A DNA stretch of 64,000 nt from Manihot esculenta (lineage: Eukaryota > Streptophyta > Magnoliopsida > Malpighiales > Euphorbiaceae), in the NCBI RefSeq assembly GCF_001659605.2, contig NC_035162.2, positions 5,289,248 through 5,353,247 of the forward strand. The letters run 5' to 3'. Positions within the stretch are counted from its first letter, which is position 1. Each line of letters opens with the position of its first letter. Made by a program: the position numbers and the translations under genes. Under the pieces are notes generated by a model, which was not told where the DNA came from, ran no database searches, and saw only the letters and a list, made by a program, of their open reading frames with translations. This document shows, piece after piece, positions 63,276 to 64,000 of the stretch.

Positions 63276-64000
63276 TAAAAAAAATAAATTTTATTAACTT
63301 TTTAATTATATTTATTTTAAAAATATTAAATTTTATTAAATATTAAAAAAATATTCAAAAAAACTTAAACATAAAATATTATTATTAATACTCATCATTT
63401 TATATTTTATTATAATATAAAAAATAAAATATTTAAAATTATAAAATAATTTAATAAAATTATAATATGGTTGATTTTAAATTATTATATTTTTTCAAAA
63501 ATAAATATTTATTTATTTTTAAGATATAAGTTTATATAAAAATAAATTTAAATTTTTTTTAATTTAATTGTTTAATTGATGGGGATTTTAATTTTTAAAA
63601 AACTTTATTTTTTAATATCTTATATACAAATATTAATTTATTAATTTTTTTACAAATTTAAGAATTAATTAATACATTTTTTAAAATTATAAAAATTACA
63701 TACATTATTATTTCAAATTTCTTATGAGGACCAGTGAGAATTCTTTGCAACTTCTAACTTCTAAAAGAATTACTTCACAAGGATTATAATTTTTTTTAAT
63801 TATTTTATAATTTTAAATATTTTATTTTTTATATTATAATAAAATATAAAATGATTTATATTATATAAAATATAAAATGATGAGTAATAATAATAATATT
63901 TTATGTTTAAGTTTTTTAAAATATTTTTTAAATATTTAATAAAATTTAATATTTTTAAAATAAATATAATTAAAAAGTTAATAAAATTTAAATTTTTTTA
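63276..64000. repeat. Long inverted repeat of an AT-rich MITE-like sequence
   Basis: Arm 1 (63276-63470) and arm 2 (63783-64000, running off the window) are reverse complements over about 200 bp, with a 26-bp internal duplication in arm 2. The shared core TTAAATTTTATTAAATATT also occurs in the MITEs at 44844 and 51967. A shorter direct relative lies at about 63150-63240. Confidence 0.75.

Larger units (their letters stand above)
62480..64000 (+). other. Intron 1 of the sterol desaturase gene, repeat-rich, continues beyond window
   Basis: No second exon is found. Contents: AT-rich DNA, a CATGCATG-rich patch at 62986-63130, and two inverted arms of an AT-rich repeat (63276-63470 and 63783-64000). 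Confidence 0.6.

Overview
The window is nuclear DNA of a flowering plant. The evidence is intron-rich genes with GT-AG junctions, plant-specific families (DUF1645, QALGGH zinc finger, plastid-targeted proteins), AT-rich spacers, and plant Gypsy and Copia LTR retrotransposons with MITEs. The proteins look eudicot, probably rosid; a Euphorbiaceae-like genome would fit, but that is a guess. All exon boundaries were read by eye from splice signals, reading phase and family knowledge.

Left part (1-9135): one large non-autonomous LTR element runs in from beyond the left edge. It has LTRs of about 1.4 kb, a tRNA-Asp-type primer site and a gag gene broken by four stops, with no pol. A second, Copia-type element (5133-8481) sits inside its right LTR, with its own LTRs, a 5-bp target duplication and one long ORF carrying two internal deletions. 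Directly to the right, on the minus strand, are exons 1-5 of TAD2 (tRNA wobble adenosine deaminase). The last coding part of TAD2 is missing, so the nested element lies in its last intron or has cut the gene off.

Middle part (11.3-35.4 kb): an M50B-like zinc metalloprotease gene in nine exons (minus strand), a long gene-poor stretch, a single-exon DUF1645 gene (plus), more AT-rich spacer, a single-exon gene of unknown function (minus), an organellar-type peptidyl-tRNA hydrolase gene in eight coding exons (minus), and a single-exon C2H2 zinc-finger repressor-type gene (minus).

Right part (38-64 kb): the plastid glucose transporter gene in 13 exons (plus), including one GC-AG intron, and a small conserved basic protein gene in four exons (minus). 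Beyond these lie a hAT-like MITE whose sister copy is at 38 kb in the opposite direction, a second LTR element without coding capacity that carries a 1.3-kb minisatellite, a cluster of SINE-like tRNA-derived copies, and the first exon of a sterol C5-desaturase (STE1/DWF7-like) gene whose first intron runs off the window.

The genes do not form a pathway or cluster; they are ordinary housekeeping and regulatory genes. The unusual content is in the repeats: nested elements antisense to TAD2, a deleted but open Copia polyprotein, the minisatellite-bearing element, and inverted or duplicated MITE/SINE structures.
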